Both the position numbers and the translations under genes were made by a program. This document shows, piece by piece, positions 1 through 16,342 of a DNA stretch of 64,000 nucleotides. The notes under the pieces were generated by a model. That model was given only the letters and a program-made list of their open reading frames with translations. It made no database searches and was not told the DNA's origin. The DNA lies in assembly GCA_024207135.1 (NCBI GenBank), contig CP042428.1, forward strand, positions 3,658,001 to 3,722,000, in the 5' to 3' direction. This stretch comes from Arthrobacter sp. C2. Lineage in GTDB: Bacteria; Actinomycetota; Actinomycetes; Actinomycetales; Micrococcaceae. Positions within the stretch are counted from its first letter, which is position 1, and the number at the start of each line of letters is the position of its first letter.

Positions 1-163
1 ACTGCATAGTGGACGCGAGCATCTTGTGAAGCAGGGACTTTGTCCTTGTTTTGCATAAGCAATTTCTTATGAATTATTGAACCTGGTATGCACATCGTTC
101 GCGGTGTGTGTTTCTTGGTTCTTTCGATTGTATGTATGAAGCTCATGTAAATTTTTGACCCTT
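1..163 (+). other. rRNA internal spacer (16S-23S), 3' part
   Basis: This is the end of a 16S-23S spacer whose 16S gene lies outside the window. It matches 9166-9328 of the second operon with one visible difference (A at 92, G in the other copy). It contains no tRNA gene. The last bases pair with the 23S 3' flank to form the 23S processing stem. Confidence 0.85.
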
Positions 164-3305
<3,142 letters not shown>

Positions 3306-3471
3306 CACCACACCACCCCCCTGGGGTGGTTGGCAAGATACGCTGCGTCCACTATGCGGTCCCGAAACAACAACCCTGTTGTCGCGGAACCACAACAACA
3401 CAACAACCACTATTGTGGTCGTAACCCATTTTTCACGCCCCCGGAGAACCTCCGGGCAGTGCGTGGCTAGA

Positions 3472-3591
3472 GTTACGGCGGTCATAGCGTGGGGGAAACG
3501 CCCGGTCCCATACCGAACCCGGAAGCTAAGACCCACCGCGCCGATGGTACTGCACTCGGGAGGGTGTGGGAGAGTAGGTCACCGCCGGACA
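3472..3591 (+). rRNA. rrf: 5S ribosomal RNA (operon A)
   Basis: A 120-base 5S rRNA beginning GTTACGGCGGTCATAGCG and ending ACCGCCGGACA. It lies about 165 bases after the 23S gene and is followed directly by a strong intrinsic terminator. It is identical to the copy at 12641 and differs at one base from the isolated copy at 4636. Confidence 0.97.
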
Positions 3592-3599
3592 CCCTGTCC

Positions 3600-3632
3600 C
3601 GGAACCCCCAAGCCTGTGGCTTGGGGGTTCCG
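3600..3632 (+). terminator. Intrinsic terminator of rRNA operon A
   Basis: A 13-bp perfect stem (CGGAACCCCCAAG / CTTGGGGGTTCCG) with a short loop follows the 5S gene. A second GC-rich hairpin (CGGCCCCCGGC / GCCGGGGGCCG) at 3651-3676 may be a back-up. Both recur after the 5S at 12641. Confidence 0.85.
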
Positions 3633-4009
3633 ATGCTTAACGCCCGTTCCCGGCCCCCGGCACCCGCCGGGGGCCGCACCCGCTTAAGGACCGGCACCCG
3701 GCCGGCCCCGCGGGAACCAGGGCACCGGACCGGACGTCTCGCAAGCCACCTTCATGGCCAAAGCCGTTGATGGCGGACGTCGTATTGTGCCGTGCCAGGT
3801 GTTCTGGCGGGACCGGCAGACACCGATCATCACTGCGGTTCCGGGATACCTCTGCGATCCATTGCTTGACTCCTGCCCATTGAAGTTTCGAATCTGAAGC
3901 GCTTGTCATGGTCGGATGGTTAACGACTTGCTGGACTTCGTCGTTTGAAATGACTGGTCCGCGCTGATGCATATTGCCTGGACCCTGCGCAGCTGCAAGG
4001 ACTGAACCC
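3633..4009. other. Duplicated rRNA-operon downstream flank, then no gene
   Basis: Positions 3633-3773 nearly match 12802-12939 downstream of the second rRNA operon, so the large repeat runs about 180 bases past the 5S. It diverges abruptly after GCCAAAGCCGTT. From 3774 to 4009 I see no gene. Confidence 0.7.
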
Positions 4010-4564
4010 ATGCACGCGAACCTGTCGCCACTGCAAATCGAGGAGATGCCTGAATGGATCGCCCCGATTAAAGCTAAGTACATCGTTAGTCGAATGACCG
4101 CCGGCGAGTCACCGTCGGAGGCGAAAGCGGCTGCAGACACAAGCTTGGCGCAGAAATACCCCCAATGGCCGGCACCGAGAGAATCAATTGGTGTTCAACG
4201 TCGTTGCCGATGACGATGCAGTTGGTTAGCTCTGGGTCGGCCCGCAAACCAATGACCGTGCCGGCAAATGGTGGGTTTGGGATGTAGAAATCTGTGAGCC
4301 GTTCCAACGCAGGGGATACGGACGAGATGCCATGCTGCTGGCCGAGCACGAGGCGAGATGAGCCGGGGCCATTGAACTTGCCCAAACGTCTTCGGGTACG
4401 ACGTCGGCGCCCGCAAGCTCTGTGAGTCCCCGGGCTATGAATCGATATCCATTGGTTTGGAGAAGCATCTCGGACCAGGAAAACGTGGCTGTGACTGCCC
4501 TCACCGGCCAATAGGCGGCTATTCGTTCGCGCGGAGCCCATCGTTCCGCTATAGTTATTTATGA
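4010..4564 (+). pseudogene. GNAT-family N-acetyltransferase pseudogene
   Basis: Three reading frames together give a degraded GNAT acetyltransferase. The N-terminus (MHANLSPLQIEEMPEWI, ending in a PSEAKAAAD stretch) is typical of the family. After a frameshift near 4190 the acetyl-CoA-binding core appears (WDVEICEPFQRRGYGRDAML), interrupted by an in-frame TAG at 4227 and a TGA at 4359. After another frameshift near 4380 the C-terminal motif NVFGYDVGARKL with GYESISIGLEKHL is still clear. The gene therefore has at least two stops and two frameshifts and cannot make an active enzyme. The identification uses family motifs read by eye; the substrate is unknown. Confidence 0.75.
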
Positions 4565-4635
4565 AGAACCACAGCACTTGTTGTGACTCGATAAAAGCCA
4601 CCAGCGTTCCTGAATAAGGAATGCGCGGTAATAGA

Positions 4636-4755
4636 GTTACGGCGGTCATAGCGTGGGGGAAACGCCCGGTCCCATACCGAACCCGGAAGCTAAGACCCAC
4701 TGCGCCGATGGTACTGCACTCGGGAGGGTGTGGGAGAGTAGGTCACCGCCGGACA
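4636..4755 (+). rRNA. rrf: Isolated extra 5S ribosomal RNA
   Basis: A third, stand-alone 5S rRNA of 120 bases without a 23S gene before it. It differs from the two operon copies only at position 66 of the molecule (C at 3537, T at 4701). Its immediate flanks have diverged strongly, although about 10 bases upstream and the terminator downstream are still recognisably related. Whether it is transcribed is unclear: I found no convincing promoter in the pseudogene remnant upstream. Confidence 0.93.
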
Positions 4756-4763
4756 TAACGTCC

Positions 4764-4797
4764 CGGAACCCCTGAACATAATTGTTCGGGGGTTCCG
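4764..4797 (+). terminator. Intrinsic terminator after isolated 5S
   Basis: The stem CGGAACCCC/TGAAC pairs with GTTCGGGGGTTCCG around a short AT-rich loop. It is homologous in position to the operon terminators but changed in sequence, with pairing kept. Confidence 0.75.
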
Positions 4798-5930
4798 ATG
4801 TTTAACAGGCGAGAGCCTGAATCCAGACCTCGGTTCCGGATGACACTTGGGCCCATAAGAGCCTATAGAAGTGTGTCTGGCCGGGTGCGTTACCTGAGGC
4901 CTTGGCCTGCCGGACAGAACCTAAGCAGGGCCAGTCGGCCCATCCCTTCAGTGTCAGCGGATCGTGCGCTTGTCTTGCTGTCTGGCATCAGTGGAGATCA
5001 ACGACGTCGGCTACTGGCGTTTTGGCTCGAAGCTGCCGCTTGATTCTCATTCTCGCCCCTTCTCGGAAATATCCGCGAGGGAGCGATTGCGGTTAGTGGC
5101 TCATGGATGGAACCGCTCATCGGATTGGACGATGCCAGAGCCGCGCTGATCCTGGAAGGCGCACAGGATTGAAGCCGGAAGCTGGATCTCACCGCGTTTC
5201 ATTAATCCGCTTAAGCTGTTGTGGCGAAAGTCCTGACGCTGGATGCATACGGTGCCTGCCATATGGCGGACCGAGTCGCTGCCTCCTCTGTTGCTCGGGC
5301 ATTGGTAGCGGGCAACCATTCCGCCGGCTAGCGTTTGAACAACCTGTTCATGGTTACAGCGGTAAACCCGATGGGCTCCTCGTTCGTGTGGACGAACACC
5401 TGTAGCAAGCAGAATGCAGCTCCTGGATATTTAGTATTCGCGACGGTCGATATCGTGCGTGGAATGCCAGCAACTCCGCCGGCTCGAACGATTCGACGAC
5501 TCGACAGCTTGCGATGGCCTTGCACCCAGTTCCACGAACGTCGGATCTTCGCTACGCATGCACCGGTCTGCAGTGGGAAACGGTCGGACAACCAGCGGGA
5601 TGAGCCGCTCTGGCATATGCGATTCCAGGGGTTGCCGTACTCCTTGGCACATCCCTGAGCCAAGAGAACAACAATGTGGGTTGAAGTGCTCCAAGGCTTT
5701 CGGACAGGTTCTTGAGATCGCCGTTGTGCATGACGATGCCTTGCTGCACGCATTCTCGTGCGGAAGGATGTAGTGACGGGAGCCCCACTTGTTGAACAAC
5801 TGCAGCCAGCATATGAAGTCTCCTCGCGTCCGTGCCCAAACTACCCCTGGTGTGGAACACGTGAGGCAGACCTTTATCAAGCGCTTTGAATGCAGCATTG
5901 CAAATACGTGGACCTTCTTGATGGATAACC
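4798..5930. other. Decayed non-coding region between rRNA operons
   Basis: About 1.1 kb with no convincing gene. Short open frames occur on both strands but show no family motif, and the local GC content looks lower than in neighbouring genes. The setting between two pseudogenes suggests further, unrecognisable gene remains. Confidence 0.5.
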
Positions 5931-6523
5931 TTGACCAACCAGAAGCCGGAGAATGCCACTGAGGGAGGATCCGCCATCCACGGGACCCTGGAAATGTTTG
6001 ACGGTCGGGTATGCCTTCGATTCGAGCTCAACGTGGATCATACAGTCGAGAGTGTCTGGCGGGCGCTCAGCGTAGCCGATGAACTTCGGCGATGGTTCAT
6101 CGGAGCAGTTGACTGGACCCCAGAAGCGGGGAGACCTTCGAATCAGGAGGTGCCCTGCTTGAGGTGACCGAAGTTGATGCGCCGCATCACTTGGCCTGAA
6201 CATATGCCGGCCAATTGCAAAGCTTTGAGCTTGCGGATGTGGGAGACGGTTGCAGGTCTGCCTTCGTCCTAGTCTTCGATGAGCTTCCACTTGCAGTGCA
6301 GACTGCAGCGGGGTGGGAAAGCTATCTCATGCGACTTGATCCGTATCTTCGTGGTGAGCAGCTAACCGAGGCGAATGCACGTGGGTGGTGGGCCGAGAGC
6401 CATGAACTCTATGCCGAACGTTTCAGAGTTGACCCGGAACCAGGCCGCAAGTTCGCCGAGGCATTGCGTTCGGCCGAATCATGCGACTGCAAATTCGGGC
6501 CTTGCCTTGCACCCGCCCGTTGA
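5931..6523 (+). pseudogene. SRPBCC / AHSA1-type protein pseudogene
   Basis: Two frames joined give a nearly full START-like (SRPBCC, Activator of Hsp90 ATPase homologue 1 type) protein. The first frame holds GTLEMFDGRVCLRFEL, VESVWRALSVADELRRWF and VDWTPEAG. A single missing base in the G run near 6126-6131 shifts the frame, and the second frame continues GGALLEVTEVDAPHHLA. A TGA at 6197 stands where the family has Trp, followed by TYAGQL and the long C-terminal part with QTAAGWESYL. Only two lesions are visible, so inactivation looks recent. It is not a copy of the intact SRPBCC gene at 12951, whose sequence is quite different. Confidence 0.8.
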
Positions 6524-6779
6524 AATAGATCCCTTTATGCACTGACGCTCGACCACATCTCTCGTGGAGGGAATGCGGTCCATCCCCGGTGACGCTCTTC
6601 TGTTCAACAGCTCGCCACCGCGACTGAGGCAAGGTGCCATTTGAGGATCAGGCCGCATTGGCCATCTAAGGTGTCGCCGGGGTCACAATGTCACTTTTGG
6701 GGTTCCGGTGGTCAAAACCGCCCCCAAGGGCCGCTTCCGGGCTTCTATCCCGCGGTTTTTAGCGAAGAGAGGGCACGAT

Positions 6780-6808
6780 TTGCGGTGGTGGGAAATGGTG
6801 TGTATAGT
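6780..6808 (+). promoter_or_regulatory. Putative rRNA promoter P1
   Basis: The -35 hexamer TTGCGG at 6780-6785 and the -10 hexamer TATAGT at 6803-6808 are separated by exactly 17 bases. They lie about 440 bases before the 16S gene. This is inferred from consensus only. Confidence 0.6.
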
Positions 6809-6975
6809 TTTCTAAGTCGCCGCGAGGGACACAGCGGGAAAGCCGCTGGAGGAATCGCCGGGCGACCGAAATCTCTACCAAAACCCCCACCCAGGATTTT
6901 CCCGGTGCCTTCGTGCGCCGGAAAAAGTACGGCGGGAATCGCATGCTAGACCAGGTCGGGCCGGAAACGGTGGAT

Positions 6976-7004
6976 TTGCGTCGGGACACGCGGTGGGGTA
7001 AGGT
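6976..7004 (+). promoter_or_regulatory. Putative rRNA promoter P2
   Basis: The -35 hexamer TTGCGT at 6976-6981 and the -10-like TAAGGT at 6999-7004 have 17-base spacing, with a T-rich leader after them. Multiple promoters before an rRNA operon are usual. Confidence 0.5.
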
Positions 7005-7249
7005 AGACAAGTTGCTCCAGAGCGAAGCGCCGGCAGGAAACGTCAGTCCGGGTCGTGGAAGTTGGAAGCGTCTGTTGTTTGAGAACTCAATAGTGTGCCA
7101 AGTTTGTTGATACCAATTTATTTATTTTATTGGTGAATGGTTTCAGGGTCCGCACCCCCGTGTGGGCGCCTGGGGCAATTTGCCGGGATTTTTTTACTTG
7201 GTGCAACCCGCAACCCTTTTTCCAGGGTCGTGTTGGTTGTGTCTGTATT

Positions 7250-12471
<5,222 letters not shown>

Positions 12472-12640
12472 CACCACACCACCCCCTTTGTTGGGTGGTT
12501 GGCAAGATACGCTGCGTCCACTATGCGGTCCCGAAACAACAACCCTGTTGTCGCGGAACCACAACAACACAACAACCACTATTGTGGTCGTAACCCATTT
12601 TTCACGCCCCCGGACCACCTCCGGGCAGTGCGTGGCTAGA

Positions 12641-12760
12641 GTTACGGCGGTCATAGCGTGGGGGAAACGCCCGGTCCCATACCGAACCCGGAAGCTAAGA
12701 CCCACCGCGCCGATGGTACTGCACTCGGGAGGGTGTGGGAGAGTAGGTCACCGCCGGACA
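12641..12760 (+). rRNA. rrf: 5S ribosomal RNA (operon B)
   Basis: 120-base 5S gene identical to 3472-3591. The 23S-5S spacer differs slightly from operon A (loop and hairpin changes near 12481-12498 and 12611-12617). Confidence 0.97.
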
Positions 12761-12768
12761 CCCTGTCC

Positions 12769-12801
12769 CGGAACCCCCAAGCCTGTGGCTTGGGGGTTCC
12801 G
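12769..12801 (+). terminator. Intrinsic terminator of rRNA operon B
   Basis: Same 13-bp stem as after operon A, followed by the same second GC hairpin at about 12820-12845. Confidence 0.85.
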
Positions 12802-12950
12802 ATGCTTAACGCCCGTTCCCGGCCCCCGGCACCCGCCGGGGGCCGCACCCGCTTAAGGACCGGCACCGCAGGCCGGGCCCGCGGGAACCAGGGCACCGGG
12901 CCGGACGTCTCGCAAGCCACCTTCATGGCCAAAGCCGTTAGGGTTGAGGA

Positions 12951-13451
12951 ATGGACGGACTATTTTCACACGCGGCATCGGCCAATGAGCCAAGCTCCCA
13001 AGACGGTTACCACTTGCCGGAGCATCGGCATACGGTGAACGTTCCGGTATCAGCAGACCAGGCATTTGAAGGCTTCTCCGAGTACATCCACCTCTGGTGG
13101 CCTGTAGGCAAATTCTCGCAGTTCGGCCCGGGCAGCCATGTGACCTTCGAACGGGGGAGTCTGCTTGAGGAGTCGGAAGACGGAGACCAGCACCTCTGGG
13201 GCAAGGTCGTTCACCTCGAAGCACCAGATAGCATCGTCCTGGACTTCACCCTCGGCATGGAAACAGCCCCGCCCACCCATTTGAGCCTGGAATTCCACGA
13301 ACAAGGCAGCGGAACCGAAGTGGTCCTGACACATGACGGTTGGGCTTCCGGGGAGATCGGCCAGCAGCAATACGATCGGTACACGGACTGGCCCGAGGTC
13401 CTCGAGTATTATGCTCGCTTTATGGGAGCCAGCGGCCAGGCCGAGCGCTAA
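12951..13451 (+). CDS. SRPBCC / START-like domain protein
   Basis: A 166-residue protein of the SRPBCC superfamily (AHSA1 / polyketide-cyclase-like), soluble, with one hydrophobic ligand pocket expected. The family signature is visible in VNVPVSADQAFEGF, YIHLWWP, GSHVTFERGSLLEESEDG and the closing DGW / WPEVLEYYARFM helix. GAGGA lies directly against the ATG at 12951, too close for a good ribosome site, so translation may start downstream, for example at the GTG at 13035 in front of the domain. The gene begins right where the duplicated rRNA flank ends. Its ligand or substrate is unknown. Confidence 0.8.
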   Translation: MDGLFSHAASANEPSSQDGYHLPEHRHTVNVPVSADQAFEGFSEYIHLWWPVGKFSQFGPGSHVTFERGSLLEESEDGDQHLWGKVVHLEAPDSIVLDFTLGMETAPPTHLSLEFHEQGSGTEVVLTHDGWASGEIGQQQYDRYTDWPEVLEYYARFMGASGQAER

Positions 13452-13522
13452 GCCCCCTGACACAGACGGCTGTGCCCCCCCATGACGTCACAGCCATAGC
13501 CAAGATGCTTCGAAAGGGCGGC

Positions 13523-14905
13523 ATGAGCCAACAAATCGCCGATGTGGCGTTGATTGAAGACCTGGTCCAGCACATCGGTGAGGGAGCTGTATCAACCGAC
13601 CCCACGGTGCTTCAGTCCCACAGCCACGACTTCGGGAAGATCGTCGACCACGAGCTGCCCTTGGCCGTGGTCTTTGCCGAGCGCGTGGAAGACGTCCAGG
13701 CGGCCCTGCGGCTCGCCTCGGCGGCCGGGGTCAGGGTTGTGCCGCGCGGGGCCGGGACGGGCGTCTCAGGCGGCGCCCATGCAGTGGCGCGCTGCATCGT
13801 GCTCTCACTCGAACGCATGAATCGGATCCTGGAGATCCGCGCGGAAGACGAAGTGGCAGTGGTGCAGCCCGGAGTCATCAACGCGGTGCTGAACAGGGCC
13901 GTCGCCAAGCACGGTCTCATGTATGCGCCTGACCCGGCCAGCTACAAGGAATCGACCATCGGCGGAAACGTGGCCACCAATGCCGGGGGACTGCGTTGCG
14001 CCAAATATGGGGTCACCACCGACTCGGTCCTTGGCCTGGAGGTCGTGCTGGCCGACGGCACCTTGATCAGCACCGGGCGAAACACCTTCAAGGGTGTCGC
14101 CGGCTACGACCTGACCTCGCTGTTGGTTGGCTCGGAAGGTACCCTGGCGGTTGTCGTCTCCGTGACCGTTCGCCTGCGTTACCTCAGTGAAAGGACCTGC
14201 TCCATCGCCGCGGTGTTCACGGATGTCGTCCAGGCTGCGGCCGGGGTAGTGGCGATCGCCCGGGTGCGCGTGCAGCCGGCGATCCTGGAGTTGCTGGATA
14301 TCGGGACCATGCGTGTGCTGGATGCGGCCTACGGCTCGGACCTCAGCGCCCGCGGCGGCGCGCTGCTGCTGGTGCGTACGGACGGACACGGAGCGGAGAT
14401 CGAGGCGGGTATCGTGCGCTCGGCGTTGGAGGGCCTCGGGGCCCAGGTGAGCGAACCCGACGACGAGGAAGCCGTGCGGTTGATCGAGATGCGCCGCGCC
14501 AGCCGCGGCGATGGCCAGGACGACCAGTACCGGGTTGGCGAGGACATCGCGGTGCCCCGGTCGGCCATGGTCGACTACATGGGGACCCTGGACAGGATTG
14601 CGGCCAGCAACAACGTCATGGTGCGCATCGTCGCCCACGCCGGTGACGGCAACCTGCATCCCACCTTCTGGGTGGACCCCGACGAAGGAACCGAGGGCGT
14701 GGCCCGGCTCGATGCAGCCCTTGACGAGTCCATCCGCGCTGCGTTGGAGGTGGGCGGAACCATCACCGGTGAGCACGGCGTGGGCACCGTGAAGCGCGAA
14801 TGGCTGGCGTGGGAACAGTCCGAGGAAGTGCTGGAACTGCAGCGAAAGATCAAGGCTGTCTTCGACCCGCAGGGCATCCTGAACCCCGGCAAGGCGATCG
14901 TGTGA
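13523..14905 (+). CDS. FAD-linked oxidase, GlcD-type (glycolate/D-lactate oxidase family)
   Basis: A 460-residue flavoprotein oxidising a 2-hydroxy acid such as glycolate or D-lactate; the actual substrate is not shown by the sequence. The N-terminal half is a PCMH-type FAD-binding domain (PRGAGTGVSGGA, then GGNVATNAGG, KYGVTTDSVLGLEVV and LLVGSEGTLAVV). The C-terminal half is the FAD-oxidase cap with HAGDGNLHP and the closing GEHGVGTVKREW and FDPQGILNPGKA. I chose ATG 13523 because GAAAGGG stands just upstream; the in-frame ATG at 13505 is possible. It follows the SRPBCC gene by about 70 bases. No iron-sulfur partner (GlcF type) is adjacent, so it probably acts as a single polypeptide. Confidence 0.9.
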   Translation: MSQQIADVALIEDLVQHIGEGAVSTDPTVLQSHSHDFGKIVDHELPLAVVFAERVEDVQAALRLASAAGVRVVPRGAGTGVSGGAHAVARCIVLSLERMNRILEIRAEDEVAVVQPGVINAVLNRAVAKHGLMYAPDPASYKESTIGGNVATNAGGLRCAKYGVTTDSVLGLEVVLADGTLISTGRNTFKGVAGYDLTSLLVGSEGTLAVVVSVTVRLRYLSERTCSIAAVFTDVVQAAAGVVAIARVRVQPAILELLDIGTMRVLDAAYGSDLSARGGALLLVRTDGHGAEIEAGIVRSALEGLGAQVSEPDDEEAVRLIEMRRASRGDGQDDQYRVGEDIAVPRSAMVDYMGTLDRIAASNNVMVRIVAHAGDGNLHPTFWVDPDEGTEGVARLDAALDESIRAALEVGGTITGEHGVGTVKREWLAWEQSEEVLELQRKIKAVFDPQGILNPGKAIV

Positions 14906-14976
14906 TGTAGAGCCAACGGCTTCGATTAGGTGTTGGAGTGAAAAGTCGGTAAACTTTTTATTCGTTGGTACAACAC

Positions 14977-15053
14977 CGGGATATGGCGCAGCTTGGTAGC
15001 GCGCGTCGTTCGGGACGACGAGGTCGCAGGTTCAAATCCTGTTATCCCGACCA
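14977..15053 (+). tRNA. tRNA-Pro (anticodon CGG)
   Basis: A 77-base cloverleaf. The acceptor stem CGGGATA pairs with TATCCCG, discriminator A, encoded CCA. The anticodon stem CGTCG/CGACG encloses loop TTCGGGA, anticodon CGG. A terminator follows at once. Confidence 0.96.
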
Positions 15054-15057
15054 ATGT

Positions 15058-15094
15058 GAGCCCCGCAAGAAACTTCGGTTTCCTGCGGGGCTCG
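15058..15094 (+). terminator. Intrinsic terminator after tRNA-Pro
   Basis: The stem GAGCCCCGCA(A)GAAAC pairs with GTTTCCTGCGGGGCTC with one mismatch; a short pyrimidine run follows. Confidence 0.8.
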
Positions 15095-15204
15095 TCCCAT
15101 TTAACGGCCGTTTCGGGGAGGTCCAGGCCTGACGGTTAATTGGCTGTGGGGCCCGGCATCGGCCGGGCCCCACGCGAAGCAGGAATCAGTCAGGAGGTGC
15201 GAAG

Positions 15205-16242
15205 CTACTTCACCAGGTAGCCGCGCAGGTCGTCGAGCACCATCGAGGCACCAGTCGGGCCCAGGCCCAGGAACCAGACGTCGTCGTTCACGCGCTGCAC
15301 GTTCCCGGCCTTGACGGCTTCGAGCTTGTCCCAGATCGGGCCCTCGAGCGCGGCCTTCTCGCCGGTGGCCTCCGGGGTGCCGTAGGAGGTGTAGAAGATC
15401 CAGTCCGAATCGGCCTCGGCCAGGTTCTCGGCGGAAATCTCCTTGGCGAGGTCTTCGATGTCCTGGTTGGCCGGGCGGGAGAACCCTGCGTCGTCCAGGA
15501 TGACGCCGATCAGCGAGGCATTGCCGTACAACCGGATCTTCTCTGGCATGAAGCGCAGCAGGGAGATCTTCGGATCGCCCTCAACGTCCTTGTTCAACGC
15601 CGTGGCCTTGTCCTGGTAGGTGTTGAGCACCTCGACGGCCTTGGTTTCCTCACCGAGCGCGGCGGCGGCCAGCCGGAAGTTTTCCTTCCACGGGAAGCCC
15701 GGGCGGATCGAGAAGATGGTCGGGGCGATCTGCTCCAGCTGCGGGTAGAGCTTGTCGGCGCGCAGCTGGGAGCCGATGATCAAATCCGGCTTCAGCGCCG
15801 CGACGGCCTCCAGGTTCAGTTCCTGGATGGTGCCCACGGTCTTGGCGTCCTTGACCGCGTCGGCCAGGTAGCTGGGGATCGAGTTGGCGCCCTCGGTGGA
15901 GGGGATGCCGACCGGTGTGATGCCCAAGGACAGCACGGCGTCGAGTTCGCCGGTGTCCAGCACCACGACGCGCTCGGGCTTCTTGGCGATATCGGTGGTG
16001 CCGTTGGCATGGGTCAGCGTGCGCGGGAACACGCCCGGGGCCGTGCTGGCGCCGAACTTGGCGGTGGCCTCGTCCGCGGTGGAGAAGCGCTCCCCGCCGA
16101 CGGCGACATCGGAGTTGCCCGGCGCGGTGTCGGTGGAGCCGCCGGCTGCACAGCCCGCGGTCAGTGCGATCAGGAACAGTGCGGCTGCCGCCTTGGCGGC
16201 GCCGAAGCGCGGCCGAAGGCTCGAAGAAATCAATTTCACCAC
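15205..16242 (-). CDS. Iron-siderophore ABC transporter substrate-binding lipoprotein
   Basis: A 345-residue extracytoplasmic lipoprotein of the FepB/FhuD/FecB type (periplasmic-binding class III fold), capturing a ferric siderophore outside the membrane. It has a lipoprotein signal with lipobox LTAGC (Cys31), a Ser/Thr-rich linker, then the two lobes joined by a long helix (PERVVVLDTGELDAVLSLG, LKPDLIIGSQLRADKLYPQL). Start GTG 16242, with AGGAT about eight bases upstream; the next codon is also GTG. It is divergent from two FecCD permease genes across a 100-base gap, which fits one uptake system. I see no clear DtxR/IdeR iron box in the gap. The siderophore is unknown. Confidence 0.92.
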   Translation of the reverse strand: MVKLISSSLRPRFGAAKAAAALFLIALTAGCAAGGSTDTAPGNSDVAVGGERFSTADEATAKFGASTAPGVFPRTLTHANGTTDIAKKPERVVVLDTGELDAVLSLGITPVGIPSTEGANSIPSYLADAVKDAKTVGTIQELNLEAVAALKPDLIIGSQLRADKLYPQLEQIAPTIFSIRPGFPWKENFRLAAAALGEETKAVEVLNTYQDKATALNKDVEGDPKISLLRFMPEKIRLYGNASLIGVILDDAGFSRPANQDIEDLAKEISAENLAEADSDWIFYTSYGTPEATGEKAALEGPIWDKLEAVKAGNVQRVNDDVWFLGLGPTGASMVLDDLRGYLVK

Positions 16243-16342
16243 ACGAATGTATCCTATTGATGTTGCCCGTGCCTAAGCGGTTTTGTTCGAGGGCGATTTC
16301 GGCGCGGTAGTGTTGAACGGTTCGAAGCTAAGGAGACTATGC

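Larger units (their letters stand above)
6524..7249 (+). other. Gene-free leader of rRNA operon B
   Basis: About 725 bases without a gene. It carries two promoters (see separate entries) and, near 7074-7110, the leader stretch GAGAACTCAATAGTGTGCC. The same type of sequence recurs in the 16S-23S spacer at 9154-9180 and probably belongs to the processing/antitermination leader. Confidence 0.6.

Noticed and set aside
12941-13460. The intact SRPBCC gene as the source copy of the SRPBCC pseudogene at 5931
   Set aside because: The two belong to different subgroups and show no real sequence match beyond the superfamily pattern.
16243-16342. DtxR/IdeR operator between the siderophore genes
   Set aside because: Only loose half-site similarity (CCTAAGC); no convincing palindrome.
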